From Leucogyrophana mollusca (taxonomy: Eukaryota > Basidiomycota > Agaricomycetes > Boletales), in contig MU266702.1 of NCBI GenBank assembly GCA_021014945.1, positions 1 through 23,697 on the forward strand: 23,697 bases of DNA. Reading direction: 5' to 3'. The notes beneath the pieces are model-generated. The model did not search any database, had not been told where the DNA came from, and saw only the letters and a program-made list of their open reading frames with translations. Position numbers and translations under genes: made by a program. Below, piece by piece: positions 10,514 to 18,839 of the stretch (its first letter is position 1; each line of letters begins with the position of its first letter).

Positions 10514-11155
10514 GTGGGTCGAGCCTCCCTTTTCTCTTCTTCGCAGTGATCCCTTGTCCACGGGTCTAGTATCGCTGGGAACCGCGCTGTCGTTCATGAG
10601 TAATCGAGTGTCTGCACTGTTAGCTTGTTATATCTCTATGTATACCACATCTTCATCCCATCTATCCGACGCAGTCTTCCTCGCAGCCCTATCGCAGACA
10701 CTTTCTCTGATCTCAGCCCGTCCCTCGATCCCTCGATCTCGCAATGGGTCACTTATGTTCCCAGAAAGGATGGAAGGTATTGGGTGTGGCCGCGAGAGCC
10801 GTGCAAGAGGTGAATAGAGCGTCGTGTTAACACGAACACTTCACGCTTTCGTGTGGGAGGGCACCGTGCCCGTCTTGCGGGTGCGAGAGACTCGATATCT
10901 TGCGAGATGGAGTGAGACAAACAGAGAGAGCGGTGTAATAGAAGCCAGGTCAGTGGTGAATGGTGAGGTCGCGAAGGCAGTAGAAGACCGAGCACACTTC
11001 GACGACACCATGACAGGGCTTGACCTGTGAGGGAGCGCGCCGTATGATCCACAGGACTTTTCTTGCATGAACGGAGGGGGCATCGGAGGTGCAGGGTATG
11101 TGAGCTAATGCTCGAATGCAAACGCGAGGGGATGCCAGTTTGATAAAGGAATTGT
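10514..11155. repeat. 3' flank module, copy 2
   Basis: This is the same 3' flank as after W1, W3 and W4, and it is closest to the W3 copy (13175-13798). The polyadenylation-like site is changed to AATAGA near 10814. Minus-strand frames here are not conserved in all copies and are treated as chance. Confidence 0.7.
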
Positions 11156-11646
11156 TGAGTTTGTTAGTCGTGCGGGGATAAACGAGGTTACCTGCACGTC
11201 ATGGACAGTAGCTCGTAACTTGTAGTTAAATGGAGCATCACAGGCACACGAACCGTATTCCCCGCCCCAGAATGCAAACCTCTTCCATGGCTCGAAGACG
11301 AAGAGATCGAATAGATTCTCGACAAGAATCACCACTGGGGCCCAAGTGGTAGAGGGACCCTCCGCTCTCGAGCCCCTTTCGTCTGTTTGGGATGTGGTAG
11401 CATACGAGCAACAGAACCAGTCGAGATCGAAAAACCCTCAGAGAACTCTTTCGGGTAGGATCACGGTTTTAGCGCGTCCGAACCAGCGATGGTCATGGTC
11501 ACAGATGAATGGCGGATGCGTAGCCCACAGGATCACTGACGAGGCTTTCGAGACATAAGGCGATGACGCGTTCCTGCAACTGATGCTATCTCTCAACAGT
11601 CTCGCTATTGAGAAAACGGATCCATGTCGGTGATCAGGTGCTAAGT
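11156..11646 (-). other. Conserved minus-strand relic of unassigned origin, copy C
   Basis: This segment is well conserved with 13798-14280. Its minus strand contains ordered peptide-like blocks in changing frames: LVSDPVGYASAIHL, ILWATHPPFICDHDHRWFGR, ILPERV, ISTGSVARMLP, FEPWKRFAFWGGEYG and CDAPFNYKLRATVHDVQ. The last precedes GTAACC and might have been an exon end. It follows the P450 segment in the same orientation, so it may be further P450 or methyltransferase sequence. No diagnostic motif settles this. Confidence 0.35.
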
Positions 11647-11770
11647 CTAGGGGACAGCGGCGCTAACTTGGTCAGAGCTGATCAGTTCTCCGTCCATAAC
11701 AAAGATAGGCCGATCCGAGTATACTTGAGACCTCTTACCGAAGGGATCGTTCGCCGCTTTCATCGAGCTC
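11647..11770 (-). pseudogene. Cytochrome P450 internal segment, copy C
   Basis: On the minus strand SSMKAANDPFGKRSQVYSDR continues with PIFVMDGELISSDQ and ends in a stop. This matches the region of fungal P450s about 60-110 residues from the start, where a strand (VILNS), a helix (KAANDLLEKRS), the YSDRP turn and a xMAGEL stretch follow each other. The ExxR and heme-ligand motifs are absent. Directly upstream in the same orientation is the amine-oxidase start, so two unrelated gene fragments are fused here. Confidence 0.6.
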
Positions 11771-11832
11771 AGGGTATACAAAACGTGCGGGGTAACCAAA
11801 GTGCAGGGATAGGCGAGTCCGGGGGCGGGTGT

Positions 11833-11965
11833 TCCAAATGTCAGATTAGCCATCCAACCACAGGTCTTCGCGTCCGTCAACGACGATGAAGTCGTTGATA
11901 CCCTGCTCGTGTAGAATGTGCGCAGCGGCTATTCCCGCGACTGCACCGTCATTTGGCGAACAGAG
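11833..11965 (-). pseudogene. FAD-dependent amine oxidase N-terminal fragment, copy C
   Basis: The minus strand reads NDGAVAGIAAAHILHEQG, then INDFIVVDGREDL. This is the FAD-binding Rossmann start of flavin amine oxidases (a GxGxAG-type turn, a helix, then an acidic residue at the end of the second strand). After a frame change it continues with GWMANLTFGT, corresponding to the usual GGRM segment. The first Gly of the dinucleotide turn is altered and the frame is broken. The closely similar copy D is at 14455-14600. Confidence 0.6.
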
Positions 11966-12713
11966 GTGTCCTGTAGATTCAGCGGCGAGGAGCTTCTTCT
12001 GAGTCTAGCATCGAGATGCGCCCCGAGGTAGGCGGGGAAGGCAAGCCTTGGATTTAGAGGGTGAAACCCGGAAAGGGTAACGAATGCTTGTGACCCTGGA
12101 GCAAAGGAGGATTTTCCCGAAGTCCCAGATTGTCATCAGCGAAAGTAATTTCGAAATCCGCTTGAAGCTCTTTAATGTCGATGCCGATAAGGGCACTGCG
12201 ACGAGGATTCGATGGAGGCGAGGCGCTGCTTGTTCGTCTTGCTCTTTCCACTAATCCTTTACCCCCCATCTCTGTACTGCCACTCTTCTTCCGGAACGGA
12301 TACCCTACTACCTTCCCGCTGCCTTGCCATCCTCCCTTCGTTGTTGTCGTCGCCGCCGCCGCTCGCATCCACAGTTGAATTGCACTCGATGACGTGTGCG
12401 TTTAGGGGGTCCTTATTACGGTATGTTCGTGCCCTGGATAGGAATGGGTGAAGTGAAGGTCAGAGTCATAGGCACGGGGTGTCGATGCCTCGAGATATAC
12501 GTTTCGGTGATGTAGCACTTGAGCCGACATCGGAATGGGCGGGAAAGGGGAAAGGTAGACTGTATGTGACAAATGAACATGCGGGTGGTGGTGGATGAAG
12601 GCGAGACGCGCTTGTGCTAGTCCTCCGTCTGCTGAAAATATCAAGCGCTCGCCAAAGGCACGACGCGCTTCGAACAGTATCTGCACCGCATGCTCACTCT
12701 ATGTATAGAAGGC
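11966..12713. other. Upstream module of W3
   Basis: This spacer is shared with W4 (14601-15326) and, less closely, W1 and W2. It contains the GAGCAAAGGAGGATTTTCCC, CTTGAAGCTCTTTAATG, TTCTTCCGGAACGGATAC and CTGAAAATATCAAGCGCTCG blocks. Reading frames are disrupted by indels between copies. No gene is called. Confidence 0.5.
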
Positions 12714-12719
12714 ATAAGT
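12714..12719 (+). promoter_or_regulatory. TATA-like box of W3
   Basis: TATAGA within CTCTATGTATAGAAGGCATAAG lies 113 bp before the W3 ATG and matches the element before W2. Confidence 0.55.
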
Positions 12720-12826
12720 GGGGGCCCACGCTGAAGTAGCTGTGTCCCGCACCTCATCATCCTCCCTCAACGTCGCCTTAAACACCTTCGATAATCTCCC
12801 ACCCGTGACTCTGGTCTCCTCGCGCC

Positions 12827-13174
12827 ATGTCGACGTCATCGAACCCCATCGAATCTTCAGGCGTGCGTCGTGCGTTCCGCGATCCAACAAAAGTTTTCGA
12901 AGGACACAACGGATGGATTGACGCCGTTGCGTATTTCCCGGATGGTCGACGCATTGCCACTGCATCCAACAACGCCGTCATCATTTGGGATGTTGAGAGC
13001 GATAGGCAAGACGGGCAGTCGATTCTGCATGGTTCCAAAGTCATNNNNNNNNNNCACTCGGACACAGAGTCTGAGGTTAGCGATGCAGAGTCCGAATATG
13101 TAGAGGTGGGGTGCTTGGAAGCCATCTGTTACTGGGTGTACTTCAGGCGACGGAGGTACCAGCAGGAGCGGTAG
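12827..13174 (+). CDS. WD40 repeat protein W3, interrupted by an assembly gap
   Basis: The first 218 bp (12827-13044) encode the start MSTSSNPIESSG and the first propeller blade up to the ILHGSK segment. They differ from W2 at only about ten positions. Ten Ns follow (13045-13054), and then the last 120 bp of exon 7 (13055-13174), encoding HSDTESEVSDAESEYVEV and the GCLEAICYWVYFRRRRY end, nearly identical to W2. Everything between, about 1.7 kb in W2, is missing. The apparent open frame across the Ns is an accident of gap size. The real gene is probably complete or near-complete, but this cannot be shown here. Confidence 0.8.
   Translation: MSTSSNPIESSGVRRAFRDPTKVFEGHNGWIDAVAYFPDGRRIATASNNAVIIWDVESDRQDGQSILHGSKVXXXXHSDTESEVSDAESEYVEVGCLEAICYWVYFRRRRYQQER
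13045..13054. other. Assembly gap (10 N)
   Basis: Ten undetermined bases join the beginning of W3 to its end. By comparison with W2 the true missing length should be near 1.7 kb, so the gap size is not an estimate of distance. Collapse of near-identical tandem copies is the likely cause. Confidence 0.95.
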
Positions 13175-13797
13175 GTGAATTGAGCCTCCCTTTCCCTTCT
13201 TCGCAGTGGTCCCTTATCCACGGGTCTAGTATCGCCGGGAACCGCGCTGCCGTTCGTGAGTACTCGAGTGCCTGCACTGTTAGCTGTTACGTCTCTATGT
13301 ATACCACATCGTCACCCCATCCATCCGACGCTAAGTCTTCCCCGCACCCCTATCGCTGACACTTTCTCTGATCTCGGGCCGTCCGTCGACCTCGCGATGG
13401 GTCACTAAAGGATGGTATTGGGTGTGGCCGCGAGAGCCGTGCAAGAGGTGAATACAGTGTCGTGTTAACACGAACACTTCACGCTTTCGTGTGGGAGGGC
13501 ACCGTGCCTGTCTTGCGGGCGCGAGAGAGTCAATATCATGCGAGACGGAGTGAGACAAACAGAGAGAGCGGTGTAATAGAAGACGGGTCGGTGGTGAATG
13601 GTGAGGTCGCGAAGGCAGTAGAGGACTGAGCACACTCCGACGACACCGTGATAGGGCTTGACTCGTAAGGGAGCGCGCCATATGAGCCATAGGACTTTTC
13701 CTGTATAAATGGAAAGAGCGTCGCAGATACGATGTATGCAAGCTAACACTCGAATTCACATGCGAGGGGATGCCAGCTTAATAAAGGGATCGTTGAG
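13175..13797. repeat. 3' flank module, copy 3
   Basis: This follows the W3 stop and matches 10514-11155 closely, with the same GTCGTGTTAACACGAACACT block. The AATAAA-like site reads AATACA here. No gene is called. Confidence 0.7.
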
Positions 13798-14280
13798 TTC
13801 GTTAGTCGCGCGGGGATAAACGAGGTTACCTGCACGTCATGGACAGTAGCTCGTAACTTGTAGTTGAATGGAGCGTCACAGGCACACGAACCGTATTCCC
13901 CGCCCCAGAATGCAAACCTCTTCCACGGCTCGAAGGCGGGAGAGACCGAACAAACGACCAGAATCACCGCTGCGCTCCAGGTGGTAGAGGGACCCACCGC
14001 GTTGAGCCTCCATCGTCTGTTTCGGAGGTGGTAGCATACGTGCCACAGCGCCAATCGAGATCGACAAACCCTCAGCGAACTCTTTCGGGCAGGATCACGG
14101 TTTTAGCGCGTCCGAACCAGCGATGGTCATGGTCGCAGATGAATGGTGGATGCGTAGCCCACAGGATCACTGACGGGGCTTTCGAGACATAAGGCGGCGA
14201 CGCGTTCCTGCAACTGATGGTATTTCTTAACAGTCTCGCTATTGAGAAAACGGATCCATGTCAGTGATCAGGTGCTAAGT
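13798..14280 (-). other. Conserved minus-strand relic of unassigned origin, copy D
   Basis: This is the second copy of the 11156-11646 segment, with the same ILWATHPPFICDHDHRWFGR, SISIGAVARMLP, FEPWKRFAFWGGEYG and CDAPFNYKLRATVHDVQ blocks. The frames are broken at different points from copy C, so neither copy is a working gene. See copy C for what it might be. Confidence 0.35.
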
Positions 14281-14405
14281 CTAGGGGACAGCAGCGCTAA
14301 CTTGGTCGGAGCTGATCAGTTCTCCGTCCATAACAAAGATAGGCCGATCCGAGTATACTTGAGACCTCTTCCCGAAGAGATCGTTCACCGCTTCCATCGA
14401 GCTCA
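14281..14405 (-). pseudogene. Cytochrome P450 internal segment, copy D
   Basis: SSMEAVNDLFGKRSQVYSDR followed by PIFVMDGEL lies on the minus strand. It is the same P450 region as copy C, with a few substitutions and the same stop after VSAAVP. It sits directly downstream of the amine-oxidase fragment in the same orientation, so the fusion predates the duplication. Confidence 0.6.
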
Positions 14406-14454
14406 GGGCATACCAAACGTGCGGGGATAACCAAACGTGCAGGGATAGACGAGT

Positions 14455-14600
14455 CCGGGCGGCGGGTGTTCCAAATGTCAGATTGGCCATCCAACCACAG
14501 GTCTTCGCGTCCGTCGACGACGACGAAGTCGTTGATACCCTGATCGTGCAGAACGTGCGCAGCGGCTATTCCTGCGACTGCACCGTCATTTGGCGAACAG
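14455..14600 (-). pseudogene. FAD-dependent amine oxidase N-terminal fragment, copy D
   Basis: The minus strand reads NDGAVAGIAAAHVLHDQG, then INDFVVVDGREDL, the Rossmann FAD-binding start. It continues in another frame as GWMANLTFGTPA. It is nearly the same as copy C. No substrate-binding or C-terminal FAD motifs are present. Confidence 0.6.
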
Positions 14601-15326
14601 AGGTGTCCTTTAGGTTCGGCGGCGAGGAGCTTGTCCTCGGTTTAGCAGGAAAGTGCGTCCTGGGGTAGGCGGGGGAGGTAAGCCTTGAATTTAGAGGGTA
14701 GAACTGGGAAAGGGTGTCGAATCCTTGTGACCCTGGAGCCAAGGAGGATTTCCCCGAAGTCCCAAAGTTTCGTCGACGAAAGTATTGTGAAAATCCGCTT
14801 GAACTGTAATGTCGATGCCAATAAGGGCACTGGGACTAGGATTCGATTGAGGCGAGACGCTGCCCGTTGGCCTTGCTCTTTCCGTTATCCCTTTATCCCC
14901 ATCTCTGTACGGCCATCCTTCTTCCGGAACGGATACCTCGCCACCTTCCCTCCCTCCTGCTGCCTTTGCATCCTCCCTTCGTCGATGCCGCTGCTCGCAT
15001 CCACAGCTGCACTCGATGACGCGTGCCTTGAGGGGGTCCTTATTAAGGTATGTTCGTGCCCTGGATAGGAAATGGGTGAAGTGAAGGACAGAGCCATAGG
15101 CACGGGGTGTCGATGCCTCGAGATATACGTTTCGGTGATGTAGCACTTGAGCCGACATTGGAATGGGCGGGAAAGAGGAAAGGTAGAGTGTATGTGACAA
15201 ATGAACATGCGGGTGGTGGTAGATGAAGGCGAGATATGCATGTGCTAAGCCTATGTGGGCTGAAAATATCAAGCGCTCGCCAATCGCAAGACTTCGAACA
15301 ATGTTCGCACAGCATTCCACAGGATG
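14601..15326. other. Upstream module of W4
   Basis: This spacer is colinear with 11966-12713 and carries the same CTTCCGGAACGGATAC, ATGTTCGTGCCCTGGATAGG and CTGAAAATATCAAGCGCTCG blocks. Frames on either strand are interrupted by indels relative to the W3 module. I see no gene. Confidence 0.5.
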
Positions 15327-15332
15327 TATAGA
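15327..15332 (+). promoter_or_regulatory. TATA-like box of W4
   Basis: TATAGA within GGATGTATAGAGGACATAAG lies 120 bp before the W4 ATG. Position and downstream CATAAG match the other copies. Confidence 0.55.
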
Positions 15333-15446
15333 GGACATAAGACGGAGCTCACCTTGAGGTAGCTGTGCCCCATACTTCACCATCCTCCCTCAACGTCGCC
15401 TCGAATATCTTCACTGACCCCTTCGCCACTCTCGTCCGCTCGCGCC

Positions 15447-17507
15447 ATGGCGTTGTCATCGAACCCCATCGAGTCTTCAGGCATGCGTCGTGCATCCCGC
15501 GGTCCGACGAAAGTCCTCAAAGAACATACCACTTGGGTCACCTGCGTTGCGTATTTCCCGGACGGTCGGCGCATTGCCACTGCATCTGACGACAAAACTG
15601 TTATCATTTGGGATGTTGAGAGCGGTAGGCGAGACGGGAAGCCGCTTCGACATGATTCCAGCGTCGGGGGGATAGCTCTATCTCCAAATGGCAGGAGAAT
15701 TGCGAGAGGAACAGCGGAGGGTGGACTGGTTATTTGGGATGTACTGACGCGGGAAATGGTTCATGAGATCAAAGGAGATGGTGTTTGGAGGTTGGCATAT
15801 TCCCCAGATGGACGGTGGATCGCAACTACGCCATCAGGCAATCGGGGGGAGATATGGTTGTGGGACGCGGACACCGGCAGACCTGACAGAGTATCGCTGA
15901 AATGTGACAACCGCGTCTGGTGCATGGCATTCTCGCCGAATGGGTCGCGGATTGCTGCTGGGCTAGACGATGGGTCATTCCAGGTGGTTGATATTGCCAC
16001 TGGAGAAAGTGTCCTCGGTCCCATAAAGGGCCACACGGGCTGGGTGTTGTCGATTGTGTATTCGCCAGACGAACGTCTCCTCATCACCGCGTCATGGGAT
16101 AAAAGCATCCGTGTGTGGGATTCCAAAACGGGAGTGCAAGTGGGGAAGCCGATCCTGGGGCACAAGAGCGAAGTCAACTGCATTTCGATTACAACTGATG
16201 GACAGAGAATTGCGAGTGTGGGATGGGATGGGACAATCCGGGTTTGGAATTTGGAGACGCGACTGCAGGTGGGAGATTCATTCGACGCTAGAGGTCCAGT
16301 GTTTTCTGTGGCATTCTCCCCCAACGGCCGATACCTTATCAGCGGCGAAAACGACGGCACGGTGTACTTGTGGGACACAGAATCATCCTCAATCCAAGGC
16401 CCAGTGAGTATCTTTATTCTGCTTCAATCCCGCTTCCAACTCCCCACCCCAGTCATCCCCGCCTACCACTAGCAATCGAAACCCATCCGTAGGCACTTTC
16501 AGGATGTATGTGCCCTTCTGTCCGCTAACGTCCTCTGTTTACATCAGGAGCCTATCACCCACCGAGTCCGCCAGCAGAGGCGTGCCCGCGTCAACTTGCA
16601 CAATCACGCGTCTTCAACAAACTCCTCGCTACTTGACGTGCGCTTGCGTTTTCATTCCGTGTACCTCATTACTGATTCCCCGCGTTATACATAGCTTCCC
16701 GCCGTCGCGCAGCAACAGCCCGCAACGCAGCTCCCGCAGGTTGGAAAACCGAGTGTCGACGATGATTGGTGGGACACCGAGTCGATACGCCCGCGTGTCG
16801 TCAGTTTTCGTCGTGCACTTCTGCGTGGTATCCTCTCATTCATGTATGTTTCAAGCTCCCTACCGAACCTCAGCAGGATCTTCCACCCGAGCAAGATACA
16901 TTGACCGTTCAGCCCGCCGTGACCAGTCGCAAGTGGTCACGCGACATCCGTGAACGCTGGCGACATATCCGGCATCGCAAACTTCGCGTCCCAGCGGTCA
17001 TCCCGGACGGTACCTCACATCTACTTCCACCCCTTTACCGGCGCGCTAATGCTCCCGCCTCCCAAGAGGTAAGGAAGTTTATATCTACTTAATATCTGCT
17101 CATGCTACCTAGTTGTCGACCAATCGAGCGCGTCAGGAAAAGGCCGCAGACACACATGAAAACGAACAAGGGCCCCATTCCACAGCACGGCCGTCGAGAA
17201 ACCAGATCGAGGCTAACGTGGCACTCGGACAAGCTGATGAGGCATGCATTCCATTGTAATTGACCCGCGTTACGATCTAACCGTGAGCTCCCCGTAGCGA
17301 CTAGCCATCGCGGCTCCTAGGGGCAGAAAAGGCCGACGCTTTCGTGCCCGAGCGCAGCGCGGCGGTGTCCAGGCCAACTCACACTCGGACACAGACTCGG
17401 AGTCTGAGGATAGTGATGCGGAGTCGGAATATGTAGACACGGGGTGCTTGGACGCAATTTGTTTCGGGGAGTACTTCAAACGACGGAGGTATTTGCAGGG
17501 GCGGTAG
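15447..17507 (+). CDS. WD40 repeat protein W4, 7-exon gene (572 aa)
   Basis: Exons are 15447-16403, 16453-16488, 16548-16637, 16695-16799, 16877-17068, 17113-17241 and 17298-17507, all phase 0. Exon 1 (319 aa) encodes a complete seven-blade propeller. The tail parallels W2: SSPPTT linker, an exon ending NSSLLD, DDDWWDTESIRPR, the basic helix KWSRDIRERWRHIRHRK, the NQIEANVALGQAD segment, acidic HSDTDSESEDSDAESEYVD and the terminal GCLDAICFGEYFKRRRY. The donor of the last intron is GC (GAG|GCATGC) where W2 has GT. If it were not used, translation would stop five codons later and lose the acidic and Cys/Arg end. The exon 4 donor is an unusual GTCAGT. The exon 5 acceptor is the tandem CAGCAG. The partner and role are unknown; a scaffold or recognition role is inferred from the fold. 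Confidence 0.82.
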
Positions 17508-18195
17508 GTGAGTTGAGTCCCGCCTTTCTCTTCACAATAGTATCGCTTGACTCGCCTTCTCTGCGCTCTATCCTTGGTCCTTCAGGCTTTCGGGGGCACT
17601 AGGGCATTCGGGTGTTTGCCCTGCTAGTTGTTCCATCTGTCTGTATACATTCATCGCGACGCAAAGTCTTCCTCGCAGTCCTATCACTTGTACTTTCTCC
17701 GACCCCGGCCCGACCCTCGATCTCGCGGTGGGTCGTTTGCGTTCCTAGAAATGATGAAAGGTATTCATTGTAGTCGCGAGAGCAACACAAGAAATGAATA
17801 AATTGTTGTATAAATGTTGTGTCAACACGAACACGAACACTTTCATATGGGAGGGGCGCCATGCCTGTCTTGCGGGTGCGAGAGTCAATATCCTGTGAGA
17901 CGGTTTGAGAGGCGGACGGAGGGAGCGGTGTCAGAGATGACAGGTCAGTGGTGAGTGGTAAGGTCGCGAGTGCAGTAAAACACCCCGCACATTCCGACGG
18001 GACAGGTAATCGGGTTCATCTGTAAGGAAGCGCGCTGTATGATTCAAAGAATCCATGTTGGGGGTCTAGTGCGAAAAATATGAAGTATACAAGCTGATGC
18101 CTGAATTCATATACGAGGGATGGCGGCTTGATGCACGAAGGGATGGTTGAGTTCATACTCGGGGAGGAATGGAATTCGCGGATGGTAGAACTGTA
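17508..18195. repeat. 3' flank module, copy 4
   Basis: This is the 3' flank following W4, related to copies 1-3 but more diverged. It shares the CGATCTCGCGGTGGGTC, GTGTCAACACGAACAC and GAGGGATGGCGGCTTGATG-type blocks. An AATAAA lies at 17797. No gene is called. Confidence 0.65.
17797..17802 (+). terminator. Possible polyadenylation signal of W4
   Basis: AATAAA lies about 290 bp after the W4 stop, at the same relative place as the AATAAA after W1 (5132). Confidence 0.35.
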
Positions 18196-18728
18196 AGGTA
18201 CGTCTATGTTTATGCCGGCCTGGAGGTGGCCATATCCGCCCAGTACCAGCTTGAATGGCGGGTATAAATGGAGAGCGATAGCGGACATAGCAACCTCGTA
18301 CCCCAGTCCGCCGTCCGTCGTTAGCAGTGAGTTTCATTTCGATGTTCTGGCAGAATCTCATACCTATATCACTGCCACAGATTCTGCTCAGGATGCGCAC
18401 ACACGCTGTTTCCGCGATGCTCTGCCCAGTCAATGTCCTCGCTAGCGTAAAGTCGGTGCACAACACATACTTCTGCACGTCCTGGAGGCTGGGAAGTCGA
18501 GATCCACTCCGGGGCAAATTGCCGTTGGGTGCACAGGAAGGCACTAGGCGATCAGCGAGACGATTTCGGGAGCTGACGACAAGTCCGTTGATTGAATAAT
18601 TCGACTGCGGTCCCGTCCCATCGCTCGCGTTCTGGCCCAGCAAGTAATAAATATCTTCTGAATTCATTGTCTTCAGATCCTGGGATAAGAGTAGGTTGGA
18701 ATGGTAGTAAAAGCACGCTCACCCTGTG
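18196..18728. other. Spacer before W5 with a long minus-strand frame of unknown meaning
   Basis: A 186-codon minus-strand frame (18667-18107) crosses this spacer and the end of the 3' flank. I recognise no family in it. A second minus-strand frame reads KLVLGGYGHLQAGINIDVPY and then STIREFH, loosely recalling the FWGGEYG...RATVHDVQ block of the relics at 11156 and 13798. The region is therefore probably another decayed relic rather than a gene. Confidence 0.3.
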
Positions 18729-18734
18729 TATAGA
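18729..18734 (+). promoter_or_regulatory. TATA-like box of W5
   Basis: TATAGA within CCCTGTGTATAGAGGG lies 111 bp before the W5 ATG. The 5' UTR block CTGTGCCCCGCACCTCACCATCC follows, as in the other copies. Upstream of it the usual module is missing, so only the core promoter was retained. Confidence 0.5.
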
Positions 18735-18839
18735 GGGTGTGAGAGGGCCACGTTGATATAACTGTGCCCCGCACCTCACCATCCTCCTTCAGCGTCCCCT
18801 TCACTAACACCCCACCCGTCATTCTCGACTCCTCGTGCC

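Larger units (their letters stand above)
6233..11155. repeat. Duplicated unit B (methyltransferase relic, W2 promoter, W2, 3' flank)
   Basis: This is the second copy of the large unit, colinear with 1219-5515. It starts with the same GGCTTGAGCGCACAACGCC block and ends in the same 3' flank. It is longer than unit A mainly because W2 keeps exons 5-7, which W1 has lost. Confidence 0.75.

Noticed and set aside
10753..11121. Minus-strand frames in the 3' flank modules as a conserved small protein
   Set aside because: Similar peptides appear at 5146-5424 and 13331-13759, but the frames shift between copies. Similarity is explained by DNA duplication.
12827..13174. A short fusion protein reading through the Ns of W3
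   Set aside because: The frame across ten Ns is accidental; the adjoining sequences belong to exon 1 and exon 7, which are about 1.7 kb apart in W2.
18107..18667. 186-codon minus-strand open frame as a gene
   Set aside because: No recognisable domain, and it extends into the 3' flank repeat where other copies have no matching frame. Composition is Arg/Pro/Ser-rich, as expected from an antisense frame in GC-rich DNA.
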